Source: Alphaproteobacteria bacterium
GTDB taxonomy: Bacteria; Pseudomonadota; Alphaproteobacteria; Sphingomonadales; Sphingomonadaceae
Direction of reading: 5' to 3'
Assembly: GCA_005883305.1 (NCBI GenBank)
Contig: VBAC01000001.1
Coordinates: 124,001-188,000, forward strand
DNA: 64,000 bases
Part shown: piece by piece, positions 44,031 through 51,422 of the stretch
Layout: every line of letters begins with the position of its first letter
How positions within the stretch are numbered: the stretch's first letter is position 1
Position numbers and translations under genes: made by a program
The notes under the pieces: generated by a model
What the model was told of the DNA's origin: nothing
What the model saw: the letters and a program-made list of their open reading frames with translations, nothing else
Database searches by the model: none

Positions 44031-45761
44031 ATGCTGTTCTTCCTCCTCGCCTATGTCGGCGGCATTCTGACGATCCTGAGCCCATGCGTTTTGCCGGTCC
44101 TTCCGTTCGTCTTCGCACGGGCGAACCGCTCCTTCCTGCGCAGCTCGCTGCCGCTGCTCGCCGGCATGGCGATCACCTTCGCGTTGGTCGCAACCCTGGC
44201 GGCGGTCGGGGGCGGCTGGGCAGTGCAGGCCAATCAGGCGGGCCGCTGGGCGGCGCTCGCGCTGCTCGCCTTCTTCGGCGTCACCTTGCTCTTTCCCCAT
44301 CTCGCCGACCGGGCGATGCAGCCGCTGGTCCGCCTCGGCGCGCGCCTCTCCAGCGCCGCCGATCGGGGCGAGGAGCGGATCGGCTCGTCGCTGCTGCTGG
44401 GCATTGCGACCGGCCTGCTCTGGGCCCCTTGCGCGGGTCCGATCCTCGGCGCGATCCTGACCGGCGCAGCGCTGAGAGGCGCGAGTGTCGGCACGACCTT
44501 CCTGTTGCTCGCTTATGCGCTCGGCGCCGCGACCTCGCTGGCGCTGGCGCTGCTCGTCGGCGGCCGAGTCTTCGCCCTGATGAAGCGCTCGCTCGGCGCC
44601 GGCGAGTGGGTGCGCCGCGGGCTCGGGCTTCTGGTGCTCGCCGCCGTCGCCGCGATCGCGCTCGGCCTCGACACCAATTATCTGGCGCGGCTTTCCAGCG
44701 CCCAGACCGAGAGGATCGAGCATTGGATCGCCGACAGGCTCGGCACGGATATGCCGCGCGGCGATACGGCGTTGCGCGAAGGAGAAAATGGGGCGCTGGT
44801 CCTCCCGGTCGAAGGCCAGATGCCGCCGCTCGACGGGATCGTCCAATGGCTGAACTCCGATCCGCTGACGCGCGAGCGCCTGCGCGGGCGTGTCGTGGTG
44901 ATCGATTTTTGGACCTATTCGTGTATCAACTGCCTGCGCTCCATCCCCTATGTGCGCGCCTGGGACGAGCGCTACCGCCGCGACGGCCTGGTGGTGATCG
45001 GAGTCCATGCGCCGGAATTCGCCTTCGAGCGCGACATCGCCAATGTCGAGCGTGCCGTCCGCGATCTCGGCATCCGCTATCCGGTGGCGATCGACAACGA
45101 TTACCGGGTGTGGCGCGCGTTCCAGAACCGCTTCTGGCCGGCGCATTACTTCATCGATGCCCAGGGGCGGGTCCGCTACCACCATTTCGGCGAGGGCGAA
45201 TATGACGTGTCGGAGCGCGTCATCCGCCAGTTGCTGGCCGAGGCCGGCCATCCGCCCGCCGGGGCCGGGGCTCGGGCCGAGGCGGCCGGGGTCGGTGCCA
45301 AGGCGGCGCAGCGCAGCCTCGTCTCGGGCGAGACCTATGTCGGCTATGCCCGCGCCGAGAATTTCGCCTCGCCGGGAGGACAGGTGCGCAATTCAAGCCA
45401 CGACTATCGGGCGGCCACGCTGGCGCTCAACCAATGGTCGCTGGCGGGCGCCTGGACGGTGGGTCAGCAGAGCGCGCGGCTCGACCGCGCCGGCGGCCGG
45501 ATCGCCTTCCGCTTCCATGCGCGCGATCTCCACCTCGTTCTCGGCAGCGCCACGGGACGCCCGGTGCGCTTCCGAGTCACCATCGATGGGCATCCGCCCG
45601 GAATCGATTCGGGCATGGACGTCGGGGCCTCCGGCGAGGGCGTGGTGACGGTCCAGCGGCTCTACCAGCTCGTCCGCCAGCGCGGAGCGATCGCCGACCG
45701 CACTTTCGAGATCGAGTTCCTCGATCCCGGCGCCGAGGCCTTCGCCTTCACCTTCGGCTGA
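44031..45761 (+). CDS. DipZ-like CcdA-thioredoxin fusion
   Basis: This 576-residue protein joins three parts. Residues 1-225 are a CcdA-like six-helix domain with the paired Cys motifs ILSPCVLPVLPF and LLWAPCAGPILGAI. Residues 265-405 are a periplasmic thioredoxin-like domain with active site FWTYSCINCLRSIPY. Residues 430-576 are a beta-rich carbohydrate-binding-like domain (FRVTIDGHPPGIDSG, then VVTVQRLYQLVRQRG). The same architecture is known from mycobacterial DipZ. It carries electrons across the membrane to reduce periplasmic disulfides or peroxides. It starts three bases after the M28 peptidase gene and is followed by a large repeat element. Confidence 0.92.
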   Translation: MLFFLLAYVGGILTILSPCVLPVLPFVFARANRSFLRSSLPLLAGMAITFALVATLAAVGGGWAVQANQAGRWAALALLAFFGVTLLFPHLADRAMQPLVRLGARLSSAADRGEERIGSSLLLGIATGLLWAPCAGPILGAILTGAALRGASVGTTFLLLAYALGAATSLALALLVGGRVFALMKRSLGAGEWVRRGLGLLVLAAVAAIALGLDTNYLARLSSAQTERIEHWIADRLGTDMPRGDTALREGENGALVLPVEGQMPPLDGIVQWLNSDPLTRERLRGRVVVIDFWTYSCINCLRSIPYVRAWDERYRRDGLVVIGVHAPEFAFERDIANVERAVRDLGIRYPVAIDNDYRVWRAFQNRFWPAHYFIDAQGRVRYHHFGEGEYDVSERVIRQLLAEAGHPPAGAGARAEAAGVGAKAAQRSLVSGETYVGYARAENFASPGGQVRNSSHDYRAATLALNQWSLAGAWTVGQQSARLDRAGGRIAFRFHARDLHLVLGSATGRPVRFRVTIDGHPPGIDSGMDVGASGEGVVTVQRLYQLVRQRGAIADRTFEIEFLDPGAEAFAFTFG

Positions 45762-45786
45762 GGGCGTTGTCTGTACTATCCTTCTC

Positions 45787-45964
45787 CGCTCATCCTGAGG
45801 AGCCCCTTCGACTGCCTGCCAAGGCAGGCGCTCAGGGTAAACTTGCGAGCTTGTCGAAACGGCGTCTCGAAGGACGATCCTTCGAGACGGGCCTTCGCGG
45901 GCCCCATGAAAGTAATACTTTCATGGGAACCCTCCCAAGCTCAGTCCCTCCTCAGGATGAGCGG
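45787..45964. repeat. MITE-like element with 14-bp terminal inverted repeats (long copy)
   Basis: The element begins CGCTCATCCTGAGG and ends CCTCAGGATGAGCG, perfect 14-bp inverted ends. Inside are GCCTGCCAAGGCAGGC (hairpin), GTCTCGAAGGACGATCCTTC pairing with GAGAC, and near 45902-45928 a separate hairpin CCCATGAAAG/CTTTCATGGG. The other copy at 58223 shares the first ~110 bases almost identically but lacks the CCCATGAAAG hairpin. It fills the gap between the DipZ-like gene and sseA and holds no gene. Confidence 0.88.
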
Positions 45965-46007
45965 AGGAGTGGTTCAAACTGATCGATCAATGCTCTAGAG
46001 TTTCCTC

Positions 46008-46844
46008 ATGGACTCGCTGGTCTCGACCGAATGGCTGGAAGCCGAGCTCGGCGCGCCGGACCTGCGCGTGATCGACGCCACCACCTTCCTCCCCGGCTCC
46101 GGCCGCGACGCCCGCGCCGAATATGAGACCGGGCATATCCCCGGCGCGGTCTTCGTCGACATCGACGAGGTCTCGGATTCGGCGAGCCCGCTGCCGCACA
46201 TGCTGCCGCCGGCGCATCAATTCGCCAGCCGGATGCAGGCGCTGGGCCTGGGCGACGGCCACCGCTTCGTCGTCTACGACAACAGCCCGCTCCACAGCGC
46301 GGCCCGAATCTGGTGGATGTTGCGCCTATTCGGCGCGCCTCATGTCGCGCTGCTCGATGGCGGCCTCGCCAAGTGGAAGGCCGAGAGCCGCCAGCTTGCC
46401 GTCGGGAGCGAGCGATACCGTCCCGGCCATTTCACGGCGATCCTCGATCGCGCCCAAGTGGCCGACAAAAGTGCGGTGATGGCGCTGGAGCGCGGGGAGA
46501 TCGTCGACGCGCGGCCCGCCTCGCGCTTTCTTGGGGACGGTGCGGAGCCGCGGCCGGGAGTCGCGCCCGGCCACATTCCGGGCTCCAGGAACGCGCCGCA
46601 GAGCGAGTTCTTCAACCCCGACGGCACCTGGAAGCTGGGCGACGACCTGCGCGCCGTGTTCGGCGCCGCGGGCGTCGATCTTTCCAAGCCGATGGTCACG
46701 ACCTGCGGCTCGGGAGTCACCGCGGCGGTGATCCTGTTCGGCGCGCACCTGCTCGGCAAGGACGACGTCCGGCTCTACGACGGCAGCTGGTCCGAGTGGG
46801 GCGCGGATCCCGACACGCCCAAGGCGCGGGGCGCCGCCGCGTGA
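46008..46844 (+). CDS. sseA: 3-mercaptopyruvate sulfurtransferase (rhodanese family)
   Basis: This 278-residue protein has two rhodanese domains. The N-terminal inactive one has VSTEWLEAELGAPDLRVIDA. The C-terminal catalytic one has EIVDARPASRFLGDGAEPRP and the active-site Cys loop TTCGSGVTAAVILFG. CGSGVTA rather than CRxGx is the mercaptopyruvate-sulfurtransferase-type loop. It transfers sulfur from 3-mercaptopyruvate to cyanide or thiols. It overlaps metC (GTGA) and forms a sulfur-metabolism operon with it. Confidence 0.94.
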   Translation: MDSLVSTEWLEAELGAPDLRVIDATTFLPGSGRDARAEYETGHIPGAVFVDIDEVSDSASPLPHMLPPAHQFASRMQALGLGDGHRFVVYDNSPLHSAARIWWMLRLFGAPHVALLDGGLAKWKAESRQLAVGSERYRPGHFTAILDRAQVADKSAVMALERGEIVDARPASRFLGDGAEPRPGVAPGHIPGSRNAPQSEFFNPDGTWKLGDDLRAVFGAAGVDLSKPMVTTCGSGVTAAVILFGAHLLGKDDVRLYDGSWSEWGADPDTPKARGAAA

Positions 46845-48013
46845 AGGGCAAGGCGCCGGAGACCCGGCTCGTCGAGGCCGGCCGGCGCGCGGAATGGACT
46901 CTGGGAATCGTCAACCCGGCGGTGTGGCGCGCCTCGACCGTGCTGTTCGAAAGCGTCGCGGAGATGCAGGCGGCCAACCCGCCCGAGGACGGCACGCTCC
47001 ATTACGGACGCAACGGCACGCCGACGAGCTGGGCGCTGCAGGAGGCCCTTACCGAGCTCGAGCCCGGCGCCGCGACGACTCGGCTCTATCCATCGGGCGC
47101 GGCGGCGGTCGCTGGGGCGCTGCTGGCGGTGCTGGAGGCCGGCGACGAGCTTTTGATGGTCGACAGCGTCTACGGGCCGACCCGTGCGCTCTGCGAGGGC
47201 CTCCTCAAGCGCTTCGGCGTGACGACGACCTATTACGACCCGATGATCGGCGCCGGGATCGCGGACCTGATCGGCGAACGGACCCGGGCGGTGTTCATGG
47301 AGAGCCCGGGCACGCATACGTTCGAGGTGCAGGACGTGCCGGCGATCTGCGCCGCAGCCAAAGCGCGCGGGCTGGTCACTCTGATCGACAACACCTGGGC
47401 GACTCCGCTCTTCTTCAGGGCGATCGCGGCGGGTGTCGACCTGTCGATCGTCGCCTGCACCAAATATATCGGCGGCCATGCCGATCTGATGCTCGGTTCG
47501 GTGACGGCGAGCGAAGCGGCGGCCGAGCGGCTGATCCGAGCGCACCGCTTGATCGGCCAGGCCGCCGGGCCGGACGATTGCTGGCTGGCGCTACGGGGGC
47601 TTCGGACGCTCGACGTGCGGCTGAAGCGGCATCAGGAGAACGGCCTCGCCGTCGCGCGCTGGCTGGAGCGCCAGCCGCAGGTGGCGCGGGTGCTCCACCC
47701 GGCGCTGCCGTCATGCCCGGGCCACGAATATTGGGCGCGCGACTTTACCGGCGCGAGCGGTCTCTTCTCCTTCGCTCTCGACGGCGGGGCCGCCGCCGAC
47801 GCGGCGCGGCTGATCGACTCGCTCGAATTGTTCGGCATCGGCTATTCCTGGGGCGGCTTCGAAAGCCTCGCTCTGCCGGCCGATCCTGTGCGCACGGCGA
47901 CCGGGCTCGCGCTCGAAGGTCCGCTCGTGAGGCTCCACATCGGTCTTGAAAATCCCGACGACCTGATCGCCGATCTCGCCCAGGCGCTCGCCGCTTACGG
48001 GAGGAGCGGGTGA
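46841..48013 (+). CDS. metC: Cystathionine beta-lyase
   Basis: This 390-residue PLP enzyme splits cystathionine to homocysteine, pyruvate and ammonia in methionine synthesis. Typical stretches are YGRNGTPTSWALQEALTELE, YPSGAAAVAGALLAVLEAGD, VDSVYGPTRALCE, IDNTWATPLFFRAIAAGVDL, and the PLP-lysine loop ACTKYIGGHADLMLGSV. The C-terminus has FGIGYSWGGFESLALPAD, the MetC form. It begins with GTG at 46841 overlapping the sseA stop, and its own stop overlaps the mechanosensitive channel start by four bases. Confidence 0.93.
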   Translation: MKGKAPETRLVEAGRRAEWTLGIVNPAVWRASTVLFESVAEMQAANPPEDGTLHYGRNGTPTSWALQEALTELEPGAATTRLYPSGAAAVAGALLAVLEAGDELLMVDSVYGPTRALCEGLLKRFGVTTTYYDPMIGAGIADLIGERTRAVFMESPGTHTFEVQDVPAICAAAKARGLVTLIDNTWATPLFFRAIAAGVDLSIVACTKYIGGHADLMLGSVTASEAAAERLIRAHRLIGQAAGPDDCWLALRGLRTLDVRLKRHQENGLAVARWLERQPQVARVLHPALPSCPGHEYWARDFTGASGLFSFALDGGAAADAARLIDSLELFGIGYSWGGFESLALPADPVRTATGLALEGPLVRLHIGLENPDDLIADLAQALAAYGRSG

Positions 48014-49305
48014 GCCCGGATCTCGGCCTCGCAATGCCCGATCAGGCCGCGCTCGCCGCAACCGGCGCCGCCGCGGCGATCGTTTTCGGCGCGGGCGCGT
48101 TCGCCTGGCTGGCGGGGCGCTGGGCGGGGCCGATGATCGCCGGGCTGTGGCAGCGGCGGACCGGAGGCCAGAGCGAGGGCATGATCCCGCGCGCCTGCGC
48201 CCTCGTCCGCTACCTGATCCTCTGGCCGGTCCTCGCCAGCGCGCTTCGTTTCTATCCCTGGCCGCCGCTCGCTTCGTTCCTGCTCGGCTTCTTCGCCGCG
48301 CTCGCCGCCGCGCTCGTCATCCGCAACATCGTTCGCGGTCTCAATCTGTCGCGCTGGATCGCCTGGACTCTGGCCCTGTTCCTGTTCGTCGCCATCCTCG
48401 CCGACGCGCTCGGCGGGCTCGACAACGTCACTCGGCCGCTGGACGCGCTCGCCTTCACCATCGGCTCGCGCCGACTGTCGCTGCTGGCGATCCTGCAGAT
48501 TTCGATCGCCCTGCTCGCCCTCTACGCCGCGGTGAAGCTGATCAACCAGCTGATCGGCCAGTCGCTCAAGCATGCCGACGCGCTCGATCCCACCCAGCGC
48601 CTGCTGACTCAGAAGCTGCTCGCGATCGCCACCGTTGCGATCGCCTTCTTCATCGGCATCGACCTCGCCGGGATCGACCTCACCGCGCTCGCCTTCTTCT
48701 CCGGCGGCGTGGGCCTCGCCATCGGCTTCGGGCTGCAGAAGACGTTCGGCAACCTTATCGCCGGGATCATCCTGCTGATGGATCGCTCGATCAAGCCGGG
48801 CGACGTGATCTCCGTTGGCGAGAGCTTCGGCCAGGTGAACAAGATCGGCGTTCGCGCGGTCTCGATCGTCACCCGCGACGGCAAGGAATATCTGATCCCC
48901 AACGAGCTCCTCATGACCCAGGAGGTGGTCAACTGGTCCTACTCGACCCGCGACGTCCGGATCAGCATCCCGATCACGATCGACTATGCCTGCGACGTCA
49001 GGCTCGCCCAGCGGCTGATGATCGAGGCGGCCGACGCCTCGCCCCGGGTGCTGGAAACGCCGAAGCCGAACGTGTGGATGAAGGCCTTCGGCGAGAACGG
49101 CATCGATCACGAGATCCGCGTGTGGATCCTCGATCCGGAAGCCGGCATCGGTCCGGTTCGCTCGGACATCCTCAATCGCCTGTGGGAGCTGTTCAAGGAA
49201 AACGGGATCAAGGTGCCGGCGCCGCAGCGCGCGGTCCGGATCGAGGGCTGGCCTATCGATCCAGCAGGCGGCTCATCTGGTCCAGCGCCCGCTCCAGCGA
49301 CCTAG
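48010..49305 (+). CDS. MscS-family mechanosensitive ion channel
   Basis: This 431-residue membrane protein has about five N-terminal helices before the MscS pore helix ALAFFSGGVGLAIGFGLQKT and FGNLIAGIILLMDRSIKPGD. The beta domain (VNKIGVRAVSIVTRDGKEYL, then LIPNELLMTQEVVNWSYS) and a C-terminal alpha/beta domain (PNVWMKAFGENGIDHEIRVW) follow. It opens on membrane tension to release solutes. Start is GTG at 48010 within the metC stop. Its last 53 bases overlap, tail to tail, a convergent hypothetical gene. Confidence 0.93.
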   Translation: MSPDLGLAMPDQAALAATGAAAAIVFGAGAFAWLAGRWAGPMIAGLWQRRTGGQSEGMIPRACALVRYLILWPVLASALRFYPWPPLASFLLGFFAALAAALVIRNIVRGLNLSRWIAWTLALFLFVAILADALGGLDNVTRPLDALAFTIGSRRLSLLAILQISIALLALYAAVKLINQLIGQSLKHADALDPTQRLLTQKLLAIATVAIAFFIGIDLAGIDLTALAFFSGGVGLAIGFGLQKTFGNLIAGIILLMDRSIKPGDVISVGESFGQVNKIGVRAVSIVTRDGKEYLIPNELLMTQEVVNWSYSTRDVRISIPITIDYACDVRLAQRLMIEAADASPRVLETPKPNVWMKAFGENGIDHEIRVWILDPEAGIGPVRSDILNRLWELFKENGIKVPAPQRAVRIEGWPIDPAGGSSGPAPAPAT

Positions 49306-49606
49306 CGAGGCGCTCGGCCGCTGCCCTCGGGGTCTTGGAAGGCGCGGCCGCGAGCAGCGCCTCGACGCCCAAGGCCGCCCAGGCCGAGGTTTCCGCGGCC
49401 ACTGCCTCGAATCGGCGGCGGGCGATCGGCAAGGCGCGGTCGTAGGCGTCGCTGATCCGGGCGGCTTCGTCGAGGCCCACCTCATGGCCCGCGCCCTCGC
49501 GCCCCGCGATCCGCTCCACCAGCCGAAGCGCCTCGCGCAGCTGAGCGACCTGGCGGCCGGGGTCGGTCCCGGGCGGAATCGGGGAGGGCCGCGCGTGGTG
49601 GGTCAT
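49253..49606 (-). CDS. Hypothetical helical protein, 117 aa
   Basis: This 117-residue Ala/Arg/Glu-rich protein contains helical stretches such as GRQVAQLREALRLVERIAGR and AAERLARSLERALDQMSRLL with heptad-like leucines. It has no signal peptide, Cys or catalytic motif. The first 20 residues are Pro-rich. I do not recognise it. It overlaps the end of the mechanosensitive channel gene by 53 bases on the other strand, so part of its sequence is constrained by that gene, which lowers confidence. Confidence 0.5.
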   Translation of the reverse strand: MTHHARPSPIPPGTDPGRQVAQLREALRLVERIAGREGAGHEVGLDEAARISDAYDRALPIARRRFEAVAAETSAWAALGVEALLAAAPSKTPRAAAERLARSLERALDQMSRLLDR

Positions 49607-49686
49607 TGGAATTATGCTACTGCGTGGGCGCCAAGGAACCGTTAACGATGGTTGCGCGCTGCGCGCCGCTAGGGCAGGCCTCCGCC

Positions 49687-50442
49687 ATGCTGAAGTCCCT
49701 TGTCGCTGCCGTCCTCGCCCTGATCGCCGCCGCCCCCGCTTTCGCGCAGGACGAGGAGCCGGCCCCGGCGGCCTCGCCGAGCGCGTTCGACGTCAGCGGC
49801 GAGATCAACCTGATGAGCGATTATCGCTTTCGCGGCGTTTCGCGGTCCGACGAAGATCCGGCCGCTCAGGCGGGCGTGCAGGTGCGCCATTCGAGCGGCT
49901 TTTACCTGGGCGCGCGCGGCACCACGCTCCAGGGGCAGGACGCTTTCCGCCTGCGCAATCCGGCCTATGTCGACCAGGGCAGCGCCGAATTCGATCTCTA
50001 CGGCGGCTACAGCCTTGATCTCGGCGGCGGCTTCGATCTCGACGGCGGCCTCATGTACTACGCCTTCTCAGGCGCCCCGGGGGCGACCGATTATGCCGAG
50101 CCCTATGCCTCGCTCTCCTACCTGATCGGCCCCGCGCAGCTCAGCGCCGGCGCTAAATACGCGCCCTCGCAGGCCGCCACGGGCAACGAGGACATGCTCT
50201 ACCTGTTCGGCCAGCTCGACGTCAGCATTCCCTTTCGCCCCTGGAGCTTCACGGCGCAGGCGGGGCACCAGGATTGGGGTGTCTACGGCGATTATTGGAA
50301 CTGGTCGCTGGGCCTTCGCTACCACGTCCAGATCGAGGGGCTGCCGAACGCCGAGATCGGCATCGGCTATGTCGACACCGACCTGCCGAGTCTCGCCGGG
50401 CAGGACGCGGGAGTCAGGGTGACTCTCGAAACGAGCTTCTAG
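49687..50442 (+). CDS. TorF-family outer membrane beta-barrel protein
   Basis: This 251-residue protein has a signal peptide (MLKSLVAAVLALIAAAPAFA) followed by alternating beta strands. The TIGR02001/TorF start VSGEINLMSDYRFRGVSRSD is followed by SSGFYLGARGTTLQG, EFDLYGGYSLDL, GLMYYAFSG, YAEPYASLSY and the closing strand RVTLETSF with a C-terminal Phe typical for outer membrane insertion. The family's function is unknown; a porin-like role is inferred. ATG 49687 is chosen for the signal peptide; the frame opens to 49606. Confidence 0.88.
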   Translation: MLKSLVAAVLALIAAAPAFAQDEEPAPAASPSAFDVSGEINLMSDYRFRGVSRSDEDPAAQAGVQVRHSSGFYLGARGTTLQGQDAFRLRNPAYVDQGSAEFDLYGGYSLDLGGGFDLDGGLMYYAFSGAPGATDYAEPYASLSYLIGPAQLSAGAKYAPSQAATGNEDMLYLFGQLDVSIPFRPWSFTAQAGHQDWGVYGDYWNWSLGLRYHVQIEGLPNAEIGIGYVDTDLPSLAGQDAGVRVTLETSF

Positions 50443-50444
50443 CT

Positions 50445-50858
50445 TTAGTTGGGAACCGTAACCCGGGCTTCCTGGCCGTCGCCCTGAGGAAGCTGGAGCA
50501 TGGTCTGCACGAGCGTCCCGCGGCTGACGACGGCGGTCTGGGGATCGCCGGCGACGGAGCGGGCGCCGAGGGCGGCGCGGTCGACATGGGCCTGCTGAAG
50601 CAGATTGTTCTCGACCGCGCTGCGCGGCTGCGGGCCGCCGAACAGGGCCTGGAGCGCCTGGGCGCGCGGATCGGTGCCGCTTGTATCGGCCTCGCCCGGG
50701 CGCGGCGGAGTCAGCGCGAAATCGGGCGGGACCACCAACGGCGCGTTGCGCGCCACCGCGAACTCGTCCGGACGGGCGCGGTTGAACGGGCCGCCTCCCG
50801 CGCAACCGGCGAGCGTGAAGGCGGCCGACGCTGCCAGGACGAAAAGGGGGGTACGCAT
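50445..50858 (-). CDS. DUF3035 lipoprotein
   Basis: This 137-residue protein has a lipoprotein signal (FVLAASAAFTLAGC with lipobox LAGC) and the DUF3035 body: RARPDEFAVARNAPLVVPPD followed by FALTPPRPGEAD. It is encoded directly after lspA, the signal peptidase that would cut it, with a 3-base gap. DUF3035 genes beside lspA and ileS are a standard alphaproteobacterial arrangement. Function unknown. Confidence 0.88.
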   Translation of the reverse strand: MRTPLFVLAASAAFTLAGCAGGGPFNRARPDEFAVARNAPLVVPPDFALTPPRPGEADTSGTDPRAQALQALFGGPQPRSAVENNLLQQAHVDRAALGARSVAGDPQTAVVSRGTLVQTMLQLPQGDGQEARVTVPN

Positions 50859-50861
50859 CGA

Positions 50862-51422
50862 TCAGGATTCCTTCTTCTTCGCCCGTCCATCGCGCATCAG
50901 GAGCGCGCGGACAAGCAAAAGCAACACGCCGACGGTAATCGCCGCGTCGCCGACATTGAAGACCAAAAAGGGCCGCCATTCGCCGAAGTGGAGGTCGGCG
51001 AAGTCGACCACATAGCCGTAGCGGACGCGATCGACGATGTTGCCGAGCGCGCCGCCGAGCACGAGCGCCAGCGCGAACGAATCGTCGCGGCGCTTCTCCC
51101 GCCACAGCCAGGCGGTAACGAAGATCGCGATCCCCGCGGTCATCGCCACCAGCAGCCAACGGCCGAGCTCGCTGTCGGCCGTGAGCAGGCCGAGCGACAC
51201 GCCCTTATTCTCCACCCATCGAAGGTCGAAGAAATCGAAGAGCTGGATTTCGCGCCGGAACTGGAGCTGGAGCGGATAGGTCACGACCCATTTGGAGGCC
51301 TGGTCGAGTGCGAAGACGAGAAAGGCGACGACCGTCGCGAAGGCGCGGTTGCGCTTGAGCCGAAGCTGCTCGGGCAGGGCGCCCGAGCGCATCGCCGCCA
51401 TTTCGATCCGGGCCTCAGCCAT
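50862..51422 (-). CDS. lspA: Lipoprotein signal peptidase II
   Basis: This 186-residue inner-membrane aspartyl protease cleaves prolipoprotein signal peptides. Four helices are seen, with VVAFLVFALDQASKWVV first. The conserved WVENKGVSLGLL and the two catalytic Asp motifs ALGNIVDRVRYGYVVDF and FNVGDAAITVGVLLLL are present. ATG 51422 (MAEARIEMAAM) overlaps the ileS stop by eight bases, so it is co-translated with ileS. Confidence 0.94.
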   Translation of the reverse strand: MAEARIEMAAMRSGALPEQLRLKRNRAFATVVAFLVFALDQASKWVVTYPLQLQFRREIQLFDFFDLRWVENKGVSLGLLTADSELGRWLLVAMTAGIAIFVTAWLWREKRRDDSFALALVLGGALGNIVDRVRYGYVVDFADLHFGEWRPFLVFNVGDAAITVGVLLLLVRALLMRDGRAKKKES

